DNA of 64,000 nt from Prevotella sp. P5-50 (GTDB lineage: Bacteria > Bacteroidota > Bacteroidia > Bacteroidales > Bacteroidaceae): NCBI RefSeq assembly GCF_002251295.1, contig NZ_NPJA01000019.1, positions 124,001 through 188,000 on the forward strand, read 5' to 3'. Position 1 is the stretch's first letter; each line of letters starts with the position of its first letter. Both the position numbers and the translations under genes were made by a program. Shown one piece after another: positions 43,206 through 51,886 of this stretch. A model generated the notes under the pieces. It did no database searches, was not told where the DNA came from, and saw nothing but the letters and a program-made list of their open reading frames with translations.

Positions 43206-44438
43206 ATGGTTTTAAATTATATTTGGGTAGCATTCTTCATCATCGCCTTTGTGATAGCGATGGTGAAATTGGTATTCTTTGGCGACTACAGTGTGTTTCC
43301 TGCCATGATGGATTCCACATTCAGTTCGTCGAAGACAGCCTTTGAGATTTCATTGGGATTGACGGGTGTATTATCGCTATGGCTCGGTGTGATGAAGGTT
43401 GGCGAACGCGGTGGCGTGGTCGATGTATTGGCACGAATCCTATCGCCGGTGTTCAGCAAACTATTTCCCGATATTCCCAAAGGGCATCCCGTCACAGGCA
43501 GCATCTTCATGAATATTGCAGCCAATATGTTAGGACTCGACAATGCCGCCACACCATTGGGATTGAAAGCCATGGAACAGATGCAAGCCTTGAATCCAAA
43601 GAAAGACACAGCATCCAATCCGATGATCATGTTTCTCGTGCTCAACACCAGCGGATTGACCCTGATACCAGTCAGCATCATGGTTTATCGTGCTCAGTTG
43701 GGTGCTGCCCAACCCACCGATATCTTCATTCCCATCCTTTTGGCCACATTCTTCTCGACGTTGGCAGGAGTGGTAGTCACCTCACTATTCCAGCGCATCA
43801 ATCTACTGAACCGCATCATGCTGCTCACACTTGGCGGTGCCTGTCTGGTGGTGTCAGCCATTATTTGGGCATTCAGCCAGATGGATGGTGAGACGATGAA
43901 CCGCGTCAGCACGACAGTAGCCAACATCCTGCTGATGTCTATCATCATAGGATTCATCCTTGCCGGAGTGCGCAAGAAGGTAAACGTCTATGATGCTTTT
44001 GTAGAAGGAGCCAAAGACGGATTCCAAACTGCCGTGCGCATCATCCCCTATCTGGTGGCTATTCTGGTGGGCATCGGTGTGTTTCGCGCATCGGGAGCCA
44101 TGGACATGCTGATAGACGGTATGCGCTGGACGGTAGAACAAACTGGCGTGAATGCACAATGGGTGGATGCGCTACCCACAGCACTCATGAAACCGCTATC
44201 GGGAAGTGGGGCACGCGGCATGATGGTCGATGCAATGACCACCTATGGTGCCGACTCCTTTGTAGGACGCCTGTCGTGCATCTTCCAAGGATCTACCGAT
44301 ACCACATTCTATATCCTTGCCGTATATTTCGGTAGTGTGGGTATTGCCAAAACCCGACATGCCGTAGCCTGCGGCTTGCTGGCAGACTTTGCAGGCATCG
44401 TTGCCGCCATCTGCATCAGCTATCTCTTCTTCTATTAA
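43206..44438 (+). CDS. SpmA-SpmB fusion-like nucleoside-recognition membrane protein
   Basis: A 410-residue membrane protein with about ten hydrophobic segments. It contains two Gate/nucleoside-recognition-type halves: the first around SLGLTGVLSLWLGVMKVGER (about residues 49-68) with NIAANMLGLDNAATPLG (about 103-119), the second from about 270 with VRIIPYLVAILVGIGVFRASG and PTALMKPLSGSGARGMMVDA. These match the SpmA and SpmB spore-maturation proteins joined in one chain, as seen in many non-sporulating Bacteroidota. Substrate unknown. If the promoter box is right, translation starts almost at the 5' end of the mRNA. Confidence 0.87.
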   Translation: MVLNYIWVAFFIIAFVIAMVKLVFFGDYSVFPAMMDSTFSSSKTAFEISLGLTGVLSLWLGVMKVGERGGVVDVLARILSPVFSKLFPDIPKGHPVTGSIFMNIAANMLGLDNAATPLGLKAMEQMQALNPKKDTASNPMIMFLVLNTSGLTLIPVSIMVYRAQLGAAQPTDIFIPILLATFFSTLAGVVVTSLFQRINLLNRIMLLTLGGACLVVSAIIWAFSQMDGETMNRVSTTVANILLMSIIIGFILAGVRKKVNVYDAFVEGAKDGFQTAVRIIPYLVAILVGIGVFRASGAMDMLIDGMRWTVEQTGVNAQWVDALPTALMKPLSGSGARGMMVDAMTTYGADSFVGRLSCIFQGSTDTTFYILAVYFGSVGIAKTRHAVACGLLADFAGIVAAICISYLFFY

Positions 44439-44469
44439 GAAATAAAGAAACTGAACTATCGCATGTGGG

Positions 44470-44576
44470 GAAGTTAAGGGAAGTTAGAGGGAAGTTAGAG
44501 GGAAGTTAGAGGGAAGTTAGAGGGAAGTTAGAGGGAAGTTAGAGGGAAGTTAGAGGGAAGTTAGAGAGAAGTTAAG
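44470..44576. repeat. 11-bp tandem array, about 10 copies
   Basis: GAAGTTA recurs at 44470, 44480, 44491, 44502, 44513, 44524, 44535, 44546, 44557 and 44568. The unit is GGGAAGTTAGA with an 11-bp period (first step 10). It lies in the co-directional 270-bp gap between the SpmAB-like gene and the flippase gene. Confidence 0.92.
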
Positions 44577-44627
44577 GGACAAATGTCCTACGTCTTACGG
44601 CAAAAGGCTATTGTCTCTTAACTTCCC
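44568..44627. repeat. Inverted repeat closing the 11-bp array
   Basis: GAAGTTAAGGGACAA (44568-44582) pairs with TTGTCTCTTAACTTC with one mismatch, across about 30 nt. The left arm uses the last array unit, so any array unit could pair with the right arm. It may act as a terminator or attenuator, but no T-run follows. Confidence 0.6.
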
Positions 44628-44708
44628 GAACGACCGTAGGAAGTGATAACTTCTTTTACTTCAATCAATTCCCTCAGTTGCGAAACTTGAATAAAAAAAA
44701 ATAGAAAT

Positions 44709-46163
44709 ATGCCAAATCTGAAATCATTAGCAAAAGACACAGCCATCTATGGATTGAGCAGCATCGTAGGACGCTTCCTCAACTATCTGCTTGTGCCGAT
44801 CTACACCGCATCCATGCCGGCATCGGGCGGTGGTTATGGTGTCATCACCAACATGTATGCCCTGACAGCATTAATCCTCGTATTGCTGACCTTCGGCATG
44901 GAGACCACTTTCTTCCGTTTTGCCAATAAGGAAGGGGAGCATGCAGAACGGGTATTCTCTACAGCTCTGATAGGAGTGGCATCAGCATCAACATTGTTTT
45001 TCATAGCCATTCTGCTACTCATCACTCCCGTCAGCACCTTCCTTGGCTATGCCGACCATCCGCAATATGTGTGGGTCATGGCGCTTACCGTTGCTATCGA
45101 TGCCGTGCGTGCCATCCCCTTTGCCTATCTCCGACTACAGAAGAAAGCGTTGAAATTTGCAGCCCTGCAGATGCTGAACATCGCCATCAATATTGCACTC
45201 AACATCATCTATTATATCGGTATGGACGGTCATGATCCCGGTTATGCCTTCTATATCAACCTCGCCACATCTGCAATCGTCACACTCTGTCTCTTCAAAG
45301 AACTGTGGGGCATACGTTACGGCTTCGATTCACAACTGATGAAGCGCATGCTGAACTACAGCTGGCCTATCGTCATCCTGGGTGTGGCAGGCATCCTCAA
45401 CCAAGTGGCAGACAAGATTCTGTTTCCTTTTATCTATCCCGGAAAAGATATGCACACCCAACTTGCCATCTATGGCGCTACGGTGAAGATTGCCATGATT
45501 ATGGCTATGATCACACAGGCCTTCCGCTATGCTTATGAACCATTCGTGTTCGGCAAGTCGAAAGATAAAGACAACGATCAGATGCAGGCTTCTGCCATGA
45601 AATACTTCATCATCTTCACCCTACTGGCGTTCCTTTGCGTGATAGGTTGGATGGATGTGCTCAAGCGCATCATCGCACCCGACTACTGGGAAGGACTGCG
45701 CGTAGTGCCTATCGTCATGGCTGCCGAAATCATGATGGGCATCTATTTCAACCTGTCGTTCTGGTACAAACTGGAAGATAAAACCTATTGGGGAGCAATC
45801 TTCTCCGGTGTGGGCTGTGCCGTTCTCATCTGTATCAACGTCATCTTCGTACCGCGCTATGGGTATATAGCCTGTGCATGGGCAGGGTTTGCCGGCTATC
45901 TGACAGCGATGACCCTCTCCTACCTCGTAGGACGAAAATACCACCCGATAGCCTATCCGATGCGCGATATTGCCCTCTATATGGTATTGGCAGCGGCAGT
46001 TTTCTTCGTGATGCAAGCCACGAACCACCTCTCTACCGCTGTTGCCATGGGAGTCAACACCATCTTCATCCTACTCTATACCGCCCTTGTGGTGAAGAAA
46101 GATTTCCCATTGGGCAGTCTGCCCGTTATCGGTAAATACTTCCGGAAACATCAAAACAAATAA
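44709..46163 (+). CDS. Oligosaccharide flippase family protein (Wzx/MATE-like)
   Basis: A 484-residue membrane protein with about 12-14 hydrophobic segments. The N-terminal LAKDTAIYGLSSIVGRFLNYLLVPIY pattern (split here as LAKDTAIYGLSSIVGR and FLNYLLVPIYTA) is characteristic of the polysaccharide-synthesis/MVF-like exporter superfamily in Bacteroidota. It probably moves lipid-linked saccharides across the inner membrane. No glycosyltransferase genes are nearby, so the cargo is unknown. The S46 peptidase gene starts 10 nt after its stop. Confidence 0.9.
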   Translation: MPNLKSLAKDTAIYGLSSIVGRFLNYLLVPIYTASMPASGGGYGVITNMYALTALILVLLTFGMETTFFRFANKEGEHAERVFSTALIGVASASTLFFIAILLLITPVSTFLGYADHPQYVWVMALTVAIDAVRAIPFAYLRLQKKALKFAALQMLNIAINIALNIIYYIGMDGHDPGYAFYINLATSAIVTLCLFKELWGIRYGFDSQLMKRMLNYSWPIVILGVAGILNQVADKILFPFIYPGKDMHTQLAIYGATVKIAMIMAMITQAFRYAYEPFVFGKSKDKDNDQMQASAMKYFIIFTLLAFLCVIGWMDVLKRIIAPDYWEGLRVVPIVMAAEIMMGIYFNLSFWYKLEDKTYWGAIFSGVGCAVLICINVIFVPRYGYIACAWAGFAGYLTAMTLSYLVGRKYHPIAYPMRDIALYMVLAAAVFFVMQATNHLSTAVAMGVNTIFILLYTALVVKKDFPLGSLPVIGKYFRKHQNK

Positions 46164-46173
46164 TTATAACACT

Positions 46174-48303
46174 ATGAAAAGAAAAGCAATGTTACTCTTC
46201 GGCGCTTTGATGGCCCTGTCTGTCAACAACGCCAAGGCCGACGAAGGCATGTGGACACTCTACAACCTGCCGCCAGCCATCTATGAACAGATGAAACAGG
46301 AGGGATTCCAACTCCCTATGGAACAACTCTATCAGAGCAGCAATGCCGTGAAAAATGCCGTTATCAACTTTGGAGGCTATTGCTCAGGCGTTGTGGTATC
46401 TCCCGATGGACTCGTATTCACCAACCACCATTGCGGTTTTGAATCTATCCGTAGCCACTCTACCGTAGAGCACGACTATATGCTCAACGGATTTGTTGCC
46501 AACTCGTATGAAGAGGAATTGCCCAACAAAGATCTCTTCGTAAGCTTCATGGTGGAACAAAAAGACGTGACCGACGAATTGCGCAAACTGGGCATGAGCA
46601 GCCTCGCTATCGGCAAAGTGGGCGAATGGGTGGATTCTGTAGAGAATGCCTGGCAGAAAGACATCCGCCAGAAAGACTCTACGTTGCGTGTAGAAATCAA
46701 GCCTTTCTACGAGGGCAACAAATACTATATGACAACCTATCGCGACTTTACCGACGTGCGTCTGGTATTCTCTGTGCCCAAATCGATGGGTAAGTTTGGT
46801 GGAGAAACCGACAACTGGATGTGGCCCCGTCAGACTTGCGACTACTCTGTATTCCGCATCTATGCCGACCCAAAGACCAATGGTCCTGCCGCTTACTCCA
46901 AAGACAACGTGCCCTATCATCCTGCATCATGGGCACCAGTATCAATGGATGGCTATAAACCCGGCGATTTTGCCATGATTATGGGATATCCCGGCAGCAC
47001 CAGCCGCTACCTGAGCAGCTATGGTATCAAGGAACGCCGCGATGCTATGAATGCTGTTATGGCTCAGGCTCGTGCCGTAAAACAGGAAATCATGCTCCGC
47101 CACATGCGTGCCGACGAAGCTGTGCGCATCAAGTACGACTCGAAATATGCCCACAGCTCCAACTACTGGAAGAACTCCATCGGTATGAACAAATGTATCG
47201 ATTCCATCGGACTCATCAGACAGAAACAGGAGTTTGAAGCCAAATTGCAGCAATGGCAACAGGAGTCTGGCTATCTGAAAGGATTGCTCGACTTTGCAAA
47301 ACTGGAAAAACTCTACGCTAATCGATTCTCTGCCCTGCGTGCCCTCTACTATTGGAACGAGACTTGGGGTCGCGAACCAGACCAAATGAGCCTTCGTGCT
47401 AAGCGCATCCACAACGGCATGGAGGTGAAAGGTCCGGAAAACAAGAAGCAGAAACAATATGTGGAGTTTAAAGACAATCGCAACGAGTGGGATGAAGCTA
47501 CAGACCGTGAACTGCTTGCCGCTATGATGAAAAACTATAGCGAGCATGTGGAAAAGCATTATCACCCTGCATTCTTCACCACCATCGAAGAGAAATACAA
47601 GGGCGATTTCACCGCCTATGTCAACGATCTCTACGACAAATCGCTGCTGATGAAGGACAATACTCCTATTTATATTAATAAGAAGAGCTATGCCAAAGAC
47701 CTCGGTGTGCTGTTCGGTCAGGACCTTATCGAGACCATGGGTGCCATCCGTGCCGACCTTTCTGGTAGTGCCGACCAGATTGAAGAACAGGAGAAATGGC
47801 TCTGTGCTGCCAAACTGCGCATGGAACAGGATCTTCCTAACTATTCGGATGCCAACTTCACACTCCGCATGACCTATGGTCAAGTGGGCGAATATACCCT
47901 TGGCGGCAAACCTTCTGGCTACTATACCGATGCTCGCAGCCTCTGGGAGAAGATGCAACGCGCCAACGACAACTTCGAATACTTTGCCGAACCCGTCATG
48001 CACGAACTGCTCTCGGCAAAAGATTTCGGTGCTTATGCCGACAAAGAGACAGGTACGCTGCAACTCTGTTTCCTCTCTAACAACGACATTACCGGCGGTA
48101 ACTCTGGTTCTCCTATCTTCAACGGTAAGGGCGAACTGTTGGGCCTTGCCTTTGATGGCAACTGGGACAGCCTGTCGAGCGATATCTTCTTCGACAAGCA
48201 GTTGGCACGTACTATCAACGTGGATGTGCGCTATATGCTCTACATGATGGATCGTTGGGGCCATGCCGACCGTCTGCTGAAGGAAATCGGCATCAAGAAA
48301 TAA
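46174..48303 (+). CDS. S46-family dipeptidyl-peptidase (DPP7-like)
   Basis: A 709-residue exported serine peptidase with a signal peptide of about 22 residues (ending NNAKADE). The catalytic triad is visible: His in FTNHHCGF (about residue 86), Asp in ETDNWMWPRQTCDYSVFRIY (about 214-233), and Ser in ITGGNSGSPIFNG (about 652). The residue that sets P1 preference lies in AFDGNW, shortly after the Ser: Gly marks the DPP7 type (hydrophobic P1), while Arg marks DPP11 (acidic P1), so DPP7 specificity is inferred. It cuts dipeptides from oligopeptides in the periplasm. It is followed by a hairpin at 48324-48360. Confidence 0.93.
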   Translation: MKRKAMLLFGALMALSVNNAKADEGMWTLYNLPPAIYEQMKQEGFQLPMEQLYQSSNAVKNAVINFGGYCSGVVVSPDGLVFTNHHCGFESIRSHSTVEHDYMLNGFVANSYEEELPNKDLFVSFMVEQKDVTDELRKLGMSSLAIGKVGEWVDSVENAWQKDIRQKDSTLRVEIKPFYEGNKYYMTTYRDFTDVRLVFSVPKSMGKFGGETDNWMWPRQTCDYSVFRIYADPKTNGPAAYSKDNVPYHPASWAPVSMDGYKPGDFAMIMGYPGSTSRYLSSYGIKERRDAMNAVMAQARAVKQEIMLRHMRADEAVRIKYDSKYAHSSNYWKNSIGMNKCIDSIGLIRQKQEFEAKLQQWQQESGYLKGLLDFAKLEKLYANRFSALRALYYWNETWGREPDQMSLRAKRIHNGMEVKGPENKKQKQYVEFKDNRNEWDEATDRELLAAMMKNYSEHVEKHYHPAFFTTIEEKYKGDFTAYVNDLYDKSLLMKDNTPIYINKKSYAKDLGVLFGQDLIETMGAIRADLSGSADQIEEQEKWLCAAKLRMEQDLPNYSDANFTLRMTYGQVGEYTLGGKPSGYYTDARSLWEKMQRANDNFEYFAEPVMHELLSAKDFGAYADKETGTLQLCFLSNNDITGGNSGSPIFNGKGELLGLAFDGNWDSLSSDIFFDKQLARTINVDVRYMLYMMDRWGHADRLLKEIGIKK

Positions 48304-48323
48304 GATGAATGATAACCCATAAC

Positions 48324-48360
48324 AAAGGGAGCAGCACCGTAGTGTTGCTCCCTTTCTTTT
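48324..48360 (+). terminator. Terminator of S46 peptidase gene
   Basis: AAAGGGAGCA pairs with TGCTCCCTTT across a 13-nt loop and is followed by CTTTTATT. Confidence 0.88.
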
Positions 48361-48474
48361 ATTAGAATCGTTGCCCATACCCCGATATGGTATGCTCAAC
48401 GACTATCGTCCCATTTGGTCGTTAGGTTTTATCACAAACCAGATGTTAGGGCTTATCCCCTATCGGTCGTTAGT

Positions 48475-50406
48475 TTATTTCTTCTTCGGACGACGACGTG
48501 CCCAACCTTCCTCGCTGAAGTCGGGCTCTTCACCACGCAAGCGCATAGAGTCTGGATTCATCAGCGATCGCCAATCGTTCATATCTTCATGATTCTGATG
48601 GCGTGCAGCTCCCCTTGAACCACGTTGCTGACGACCGTCATTTCTGTCGGCACGACCATAACCTTTAGCGCCACGGCCTTCGCCACGTCCACTACGACCC
48701 TCGCTACGCTGATTGCGTGGAGCAGGCTCGGAGGGACGTCTGCCGTTTCCGTGTCCAGCCTCATCAGCATCGTTGCAGCGCACTTCACGGCGCTTATAGT
48801 GCTGTCCGTTGAGGTTTTGCATCACGCGGTCAGCATCTTCCTCAGGAACTTCTATATAAGAGAACTTGCCCAAAAGGTCGATATGTCCCACCTGTACACG
48901 TCCTGGCACACACTTATTGAGGAACTGCATCACTTCGCCAGGATAGAAACCATCGTCCTTGCCTAAATTGACAAACAAGCGGCGGTATCCGGCTTCAGCC
49001 TTACGCGGTCCGTTCTGACGAGTACGACGGTTGCCGTCTGCTTTACCTTCGCCCCTTGCAGCCTTGGCACTACGGCTATCGGGCTTGATGATTTCGGGTG
49101 CATTCTTATAATAGTCGAGAAATTTACCGAAGGTGATTGTCACCATCTTCTTGATAATATCCTCTTTGTCGATATATTCAAACTGACGGTTGATTTCTTC
49201 CATATAGGGAGCAATCTGCTCATCATCAACATCAGTCTTCATAATATCGTCCATGGTCTTGAAAAGCTGTTTCTTGCAAATCTCCTCAGGAGCAGGCAAC
49301 GTACCATCCACAAAGTCCTTACCAATCTGTTTCTCTATCTGTCTCACCTTGAATTTCTCTTTGGTATGGATGATAGAGATAGACGTTCCCTTCTTGCCTG
49401 CACGTCCGGTACGACCGCTACGATGGGTGTAGCTCTCAATATCGTCGGGCAATCCGTAGTTGATAACATGGGTAAGATCATCCACATCAAGGCCTCGTGC
49501 TGCAACATCGGTAGCCACAAGGAACTGTACGGTGTGCTGGCGGAACTTCTGCATGGTCAGGTCGCGTTGTTGCTGACTGAGGTCTCCGTGGAGTGCCTCG
49601 GCATTATATCCATCCTTGATGAGTTTGTCGGCAATCTCTTGTGTTTCTATCTTAGTGCGACAGAAGATAATGGCAAAGATGCGAGGATAGAAATCTACCA
49701 CTCGTTTCAATGCGAGATATTTATCACGTGCATTGACCAGATAATAGATGTGGTTCACGTGTTCAGCACCTTCGTTTCGTGATCCCACCACAATTTCCTT
49801 ATGGTCGTGCAGATAGTTGAGTGCTATTTTCTCAATATCCTTACTCATAGTAGCCGAGAAAAGCAACGTGTTTCTATCGGCAGGCACACACTCGAAAATA
49901 GCATTGATACTGTCAGAGAATCCCATATTGAGCATCTCGTCTGCCTCGTCGAGCACTACATTATTCACCTGATCGAGTTTAGCAACTCCACGGTTGATGA
50001 GGTCGATGAGACGTCCTGGTGTGGCAACGATAATCTGCACACCATGTTTTAGTGTACGTATCTGCGAACCGATATCCGTTCCACCATATACAGCGGCAAT
50101 ATGCATGCCGTCGATATATTTTCCAAAACTGTTGAGATCGTCAGCAATTTGCAGACAGAGTTCACGTGTAGGACTAAGGATGATGGCTTGTGTTTCTTTT
50201 CGCGATGCATCAGTTTTCTGCAACAACGGCAGTCCATAGGCAGCAGTTTTACCTGTTCCTGTCTGTGCCAATGCAATGACATCGTTTTTGTTACCCAACA
50301 AATAAGGGATTACTTCTTCCTGTACTGGCATTGGATGTTCGAATCCAAGCTCGTCAATAGCGTGGCGAATCTCTTCGCTGACGCCCAATTCTTCAAATGT
50401 TTTCAA
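48475..50406 (-). CDS. DEAD-box RNA helicase (DeaD/CsdA-like)
   Basis: A 643-residue helicase. The Q motif and AQTGTGKTAAYGLPLLQ Walker A (about residues 41-57), PTRELCLQIA, VATPGRLIDL, DEAD (about 153-156), SATMS, and the C-terminal ATDVAARGLDVDDLTHVINY and HRSGRTGRAGKKG are all intact. A DbpA-type RNA-binding domain (GHIDLLGKFSYIEVPEEDAD, about 520-540) and a basic Gly/Arg-rich tail follow. It probably acts in ribosome assembly and cold-adaptive RNA remodelling. The gene is preceded by two 88-bp promoter repeats at 50555-50675. Confidence 0.95.
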   Translation of the reverse strand: MKTFEELGVSEEIRHAIDELGFEHPMPVQEEVIPYLLGNKNDVIALAQTGTGKTAAYGLPLLQKTDASRKETQAIILSPTRELCLQIADDLNSFGKYIDGMHIAAVYGGTDIGSQIRTLKHGVQIIVATPGRLIDLINRGVAKLDQVNNVVLDEADEMLNMGFSDSINAIFECVPADRNTLLFSATMSKDIEKIALNYLHDHKEIVVGSRNEGAEHVNHIYYLVNARDKYLALKRVVDFYPRIFAIIFCRTKIETQEIADKLIKDGYNAEALHGDLSQQQRDLTMQKFRQHTVQFLVATDVAARGLDVDDLTHVINYGLPDDIESYTHRSGRTGRAGKKGTSISIIHTKEKFKVRQIEKQIGKDFVDGTLPAPEEICKKQLFKTMDDIMKTDVDDEQIAPYMEEINRQFEYIDKEDIIKKMVTITFGKFLDYYKNAPEIIKPDSRSAKAARGEGKADGNRRTRQNGPRKAEAGYRRLFVNLGKDDGFYPGEVMQFLNKCVPGRVQVGHIDLLGKFSYIEVPEEDADRVMQNLNGQHYKRREVRCNDADEAGHGNGRRPSEPAPRNQRSEGRSGRGEGRGAKGYGRADRNDGRQQRGSRGAARHQNHEDMNDWRSLMNPDSMRLRGEEPDFSEEGWARRRPKKK

Positions 50407-50554
50407 TGTTTTTTTACCTTGATAATATTGCTAATAAAGAAGGCTGAATTCACCCTCCCAGCCATTATCCCACACTAACGATATGGGATCATCAGGGTGC
50501 AAAAACCTTCCAAAAATCCTGCGGACCATCATACACATGGTCTAAATTCGTGTG

Positions 50555-50675
50555 CAAAGGTAGTGCAAACCGAGCGAAATACAAAGAAAATCAGAAATTT
50601 TCTTTTATTTCCGAGGTGCAGCCTACCTAAGAGACAAAGTCTCAAAGGTACGAATAAGTGAGCGAAATACAAAGA
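50555..50675 (-). repeat. 88-bp promoter-bearing tandem repeat, locus 3
   Basis: Minus-strand blocks end in TACCTTTG at 50555-50562 and 50643-50650, exactly 88 bp apart. The 25 bases at 50555-50579, read in reverse complement, are identical to 14253-14277 of locus 1. Between the boxes lies the hairpin AGAAAAT-CAGA-AATTTTCT and an opposing GGTGCAGCCTACCT half, also seen at locus 1. Confidence 0.88.
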
Positions 50676-50829
50676 AAATCAGAAATTTTCTTTTATTTCC
50701 GAACACTTGCAAAGTTGACGCAAAAATATTTTTGTCCTCTTATCAACCAATTTTTTCCTCTTATCTGCACTTATTACCTGTCATCGTATATGGGTATTTT
50801 GGCGACTTGTAGAATCTAAAAAAACACAG

Positions 50830-50837
50830 TAAATTTG
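50830..50837 (+). promoter_or_regulatory. Promoter -7 box for exported seven-gene cluster
   Basis: TAAATTTG, 44 nt before the ATG at 50882, with ACTTGT about 20 nt upstream. No equally good box was found within the cluster, so it may drive all seven genes. Confidence 0.6.
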
Positions 50838-50881
50838 CAAGTAGGAAATGATTAAAAAAATAACTAAAAACTATACCCATT

Positions 50882-51367
50882 ATGAGAGACTGGACGATAC
50901 GGGTGCTCCTCCTATTATTGGTTGCTATGCCAATCACAATGGAGGCTAAAGAAAAAGACAAACCACTTATATATGAAGTAAGTTGTGGCGGGGCAGCAAA
51001 ACAAGGTTTTTTTTTTGTAAAAGAGAAAGCCGGGGGCGATAAAAAAAAAATCGGCGACAATATCCTAAAGCGTTGCGCTATCCATGGCGTGTTATTCCGA
51101 GGCTATTCAGGTGGCGGTGGATGCATTTCGCAACCGCCAATGGCGGGTAGTGCCATGGTTGAACAACAGTATAGCGACTTCTTTATTCCTTTTTTCCGCA
51201 AAGGAGGAGGATGCGAGGCTTATGCCACTCTGATAGAAGGATCTATGCAGGTAGTGCGTCAAGGCAAACAGTATATCGTTACCGGCATCATCTCTGTATC
51301 CAAAGAACAACTCCGCAAAGATTTAGAAGCAGCAGGAGTGGTGAAACGATTAAACAGTGGATTTTAA
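50882..51367 (+). CDS. Exported protein, first gene of seven-gene cluster
   Basis: A 161-residue protein with a signal peptide (LLLLLVAMPITMEA, cleavage near residue 22). Gly-rich stretches (RGYSGGGGCISQPP, FRKGGGCEAY) surround two Cys residues. It shares a pattern with the next protein: a helix ending in ILxxx-I-x-GV-LF, then GC, then RP/QP, and YxxFFxxFF, then I-V-x-VxxxxLRxxL. The two look like distant paralogues. The family is not recognised. It begins a run of seven exported proteins with gaps of 5-79 nt. Confidence 0.7.
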   Translation: MRDWTIRVLLLLLVAMPITMEAKEKDKPLIYEVSCGGAAKQGFFFVKEKAGGDKKKIGDNILKRCAIHGVLFRGYSGGGGCISQPPMAGSAMVEQQYSDFFIPFFRKGGGCEAYATLIEGSMQVVRQGKQYIVTGIISVSKEQLRKDLEAAGVVKRLNSGF

Positions 51368-51384
51368 CCCTAACACGAAACATT

Positions 51385-51873
51385 ATGAAGAAAACCATTC
51401 TCATCAGCATCGCCATATTTATGATGGCAGGTGCAAAGGCACAAGTGGCCATGTCGCCACGAGTAGGATTCGAGACCCAATGTCTCGGTGTGGAGGAAGA
51501 TGGCACTCAGACACTACGTGTATGGGGATTCGGCAGCAAGAAGAAAGATGCGGTAGAACAAGCTATGAAAACTGCCGTACGTGACATTCTCTTCAAGGGT
51601 ATTCATGCTGGCATGGAAGGTTGCAACACACGTCCTATGCTGACAGAAGTCAATGCTCGCGAACGTCACGAAGCCTATTTCAACAAGTTCTTTGCCGACG
51701 GCAACCGCTTCAAGAAATATGTTTCTTTCAAGGATGAGAAAAAGAAGAAAAAGTCAAGAGAACATACCGAGAGTACGTTGGGAACCCGATGGAGCATTGT
51801 GGTAACCGTGAAATGTCCACAGTTGCGCCAACGACTCATCAAAGATAAAATTATTCAGAAAGACTATAAATAG
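51385..51873 (+). CDS. Exported protein, paralogue of preceding gene
   Basis: A 162-residue protein with a signal peptide (cleavage near MMAGAKAQ, residue 20). It has TLRVWGFGSKKKDAVEQAMK (about 44-63) and AVRDILFKGIHAGMEGCNTR (about 66-85), then a basic stretch and IVVTVKCPQLRQRLIKD at the end. The layout of a beta strand, a helix rich in Ala and a second strand resembles domains of CsgG/LPP20-like outer-membrane accessory proteins, but this is weak. I chose 51385 for the signal peptide; it begins 17 nt after the previous stop. Confidence 0.72.
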   Translation: MKKTILISIAIFMMAGAKAQVAMSPRVGFETQCLGVEEDGTQTLRVWGFGSKKKDAVEQAMKTAVRDILFKGIHAGMEGCNTRPMLTEVNARERHEAYFNKFFADGNRFKKYVSFKDEKKKKKSREHTESTLGTRWSIVVTVKCPQLRQRLIKDKIIQKDYK

Positions 51874-51886
51874 ACACGCTATAATA

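Larger units (their letters stand above)
50407..50881. other. Divergent intergenic stretch
   Basis: A 475-bp divergent gap between the DEAD-box gene and the exported cluster. It holds the minus-strand 88-bp promoter repeats (50555-50675) and the plus-strand promoter at 50830-50837. The first 150 nt (50407-50554) would be the long leader of the helicase mRNA; long leaders are common for cold-regulated helicases, but no known fold was recognised. Confidence 0.7.

Noticed and set aside
48361..48474. Small RNA or repeat (TCGTTAG phrases) between S46 peptidase and helicase genes
   Set aside because: CGGTCGTTAG-like words occur two or three times, but there is no promoter, stable hairpin or period to support a feature.
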